A program made the translations under genes and the position numbers. Under the pieces are notes generated by a model. The model saw only the letters and a program-made list of their open reading frames with translations, was not told the DNA's origin and searched no databases. Shown one piece after another: positions 22,400-23,152 of a stretch of DNA of 23,152 nucleotides. The DNA is from UBA6921 sp031363085 (GTDB lineage Bacteria > Pseudomonadota > Gammaproteobacteria > SG8-11). Every line of letters starts with the position of its first letter. Position 1 is the stretch's first letter. Location: the NCBI GenBank assembly GCA_031363085.1, contig JANLTU010000195.1:1-23152 (forward strand), given 5' to 3'.

Positions 22400-22750
22400 A
22401 TGAAGCTGTTAAAACAAATTGGTATGCCTGTAGCGGGAATTTTAGTCGCAATTTCAACCACAAATGCGTTTGCTGACGGAGACACTGGGGCACGAAGAGT
22501 AATCGAAGTGGGCTGCGATAATGTGGATACAACTTGTTTTGTGACATTAGAAGGAGGGGTTACGTTTGGTGGAGTATCAGGTTCCTGTAACAACACTGAA
22601 GTACGGTGGGATTCGTCTACAGCATATGGAAAGTCACATCTTGCACTGATTACAGCAGCATGGATTGCTGGGAAGTCTGTAAATCTACATATTGCTGGAT
22701 GTTATGCGGCTAGCGCATGGCCGACATTTAATTGGGCGCATTACAACTAA
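22400..22750 (+). CDS. Small exported Cys-containing protein
   Basis: I start this 116-aa protein at the ATG of 22400, which has AAAGGAGA before it and gives a clear signal peptide (residues 1-25, ending NAFA). The mature part of about 90 residues has four cysteines (GCDN, TCFV, SCNN, GCYA), which could form two disulfides, and ends in LITAAWIAGKSVNLHIAGC...FNWAHYN. I recall small secreted proteins of unknown function with the pattern of a Cys, then a leucine-rich AAxxAGKxV stretch and a closing Cys; it probably belongs with them. Its base composition looks more AT-rich than its neighbours, and it lies between a repeat region and IS remnants, which suggests acquisition by transfer. Confidence 0.68.
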   Translation: MKLLKQIGMPVAGILVAISTTNAFADGDTGARRVIEVGCDNVDTTCFVTLEGGVTFGGVSGSCNNTEVRWDSSTAYGKSHLALITAAWIAGKSVNLHIAGCYAASAWPTFNWAHYN

Positions 22751-22844
22751 AAAACACGGAAAAGTGGACGCTACTCAATGTCAGTCAGTTAAGGGATTCG
22801 TAGGCGAGCACCCGTGCGCGCACTAGGGTCGACTACCAATCTCA

Positions 22845-23020
22845 GAGCCTGTTCAATATTTTCGCAGCAGTAGAGCCAGGAAAGCCAAGCTCACGAATTG
22901 CAGGCTGGTATTGAGTTTACGTTCGCAGTTTTTCCAGAGCCTCCGACACTTTTCCAGCCAAGCAAAGGACCGCTCCACCACCCATCGTTTGGGGATCACG
23001 GCAAAGGTGGGCGGATTCAA
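22845..23020 (-). pseudogene. IS5-family transposase, C-terminal remnant
   Basis: Reading leftward, about 55 codons encode the C-terminal part of an IS5-family DDE transposase: FAVIPKRWVVERSFAWLEKC, then RRLWKNCERK and the closing SLAFLALLLRKY, stop at 22853. The catalytic glutamate is the one in VVERSF. The terminal repeat probably begins at GAGCCTGTTC (22845-22854), just past the stop. The N-terminal and middle parts are missing; sequence from about 23020 rightward belongs to an IS30-type element. The reading frame happens to continue into that element, giving a chimeric open frame up to 23116 that is not a real gene. Confidence 0.78.
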
Positions 23021-23152
23021 GAACCAACCGCAACAGTTAATGTTTAGTCGCTGCTTTAGCGAGTTCCATGTTGTGCAGGAGCTCGGTGTAAACCTCGACC
23101 GGTGATCGGAATCCAAGCGACTTCCTTGGGCGTGTGTTCAAACTCCACGCAA
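23020..23152 (-). mobile_element. End of an IS30-family element inserted in the IS5 remnant
   Basis: This piece holds the 3' end of an IS30-type transposase gene and about 17 further bases, which would be the element's terminal repeat (it contains GTTGCGGTTGG on the minus strand). The boundary at about 23020 is inferred from where IS5-type coding similarity begins; the exact terminus cannot be fixed without the other end. Confidence 0.55.
23037..23152 (-). CDS. IS30-family transposase, C-terminal part (runs off the window)
   Basis: On the minus strand, 38 codons ending in TAA at 23039-23037 encode SLNTRPRKSLGFRSPVEVY followed by TELLHNMELAKAATKH. The NxRPRKxLGF(K/R)(S/T)P pattern is the characteristic C-terminal stretch of IS30-family transposases. 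The catalytic region lies outside the window. Confidence 0.75.
   Translation of the reverse strand, partial: AWSLNTRPRKSLGFRSPVEVYTELLHNMELAKAATKH

Noticed and set aside
20601..22835. 12-base identity TAGGGTCGACTA at 20601-20612 and 22824-22835
   Set aside because: In a 23-kb window several 12-base matches are expected by chance, and the flanks do not align convincingly.
1..23152. tRNA, rRNA or CRISPR arrays
   Set aside because: No tRNA-like cloverleaf, rRNA-like stretch or regularly spaced direct repeats were noticed on reading; a dedicated search was not possible.

Overview
The window looks like a stretch of chromosome from a proteobacterium, most likely of the beta/gamma group. The pointers are a cytochrome c4-type diheme protein, strong AGGAGG-like ribosome sites, ATGA/GTGA gene overlaps, and a CcoG/CcoS-type maturation kit. 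I cannot name a genus. Insertion-sequence remnants sit at both edges: an ISNCY-like transposase start on the left, and an IS30 end lying inside an IS5 remnant on the right.

The main content, about 0.3-17.9 kb, is a large respiratory region built around a non-canonical C-family (cbb3-like) heme-copper oxidase. Section A (331-3522) holds a 31-aa membrane microprotein, a c4-type diheme cytochrome, a terminator, then a tight operon: membrane-anchored monoheme cytochrome c, a free-standing 4-TM oxidase-subunit-I-like protein, a thioredoxin-fold lipoprotein and a 2-TM protein. Section B (4058-7695) is the oxidase core: an 85-aa membrane protein, a 30-aa microprotein, a CcoN-like subunit with every metal ligand and the cross-link tyrosine in place, a CcoO-like monoheme subunit with an extra domain of about 110 residues, a 2-TM protein with an extra periplasmic loop of about 100 residues, and a 44-aa microprotein. 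Section C (7933-13881) holds a 2-TM protein, a CcoS-like protein with a charged tail, a second anchored monoheme cytochrome related to the one in section A, a 4-TM protein, an anchored SUMF1/NirV-like protein, two small membrane proteins and a large membrane protein fused to a spermidine-synthase-like domain. Section D (15494-17924) holds CcoG, a shorter relative of the 2-TM oxidase protein, a monoheme cytochrome lipoprotein and a second lipoprotein. No canonical CcoP or CcoI is present, so the complex seems to use a different set of electron-entry and accessory subunits.

Between sections C and D lie a RimJ/RimL-type acetyltransferase and an exported phytochelatin-synthase-like cysteine peptidase. 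To the right, on the minus strand, are an asparagine synthase and a GNAT acetyltransferase. A plus-strand gene of unknown function follows. A gene-poor stretch of about 740 bases with inverted repeats then leads to a small exported Cys-containing protein.

In the likely working model (inference), the c4 protein and the anchored monoheme cytochromes pass electrons to the CcoO-like/CcoN-like core. CcoG, CcoS and the thioredoxin lipoprotein help insert copper and heme, and the many small membrane proteins are extra subunits or assembly factors. All assignments come from reading motifs by eye; no database search was run.
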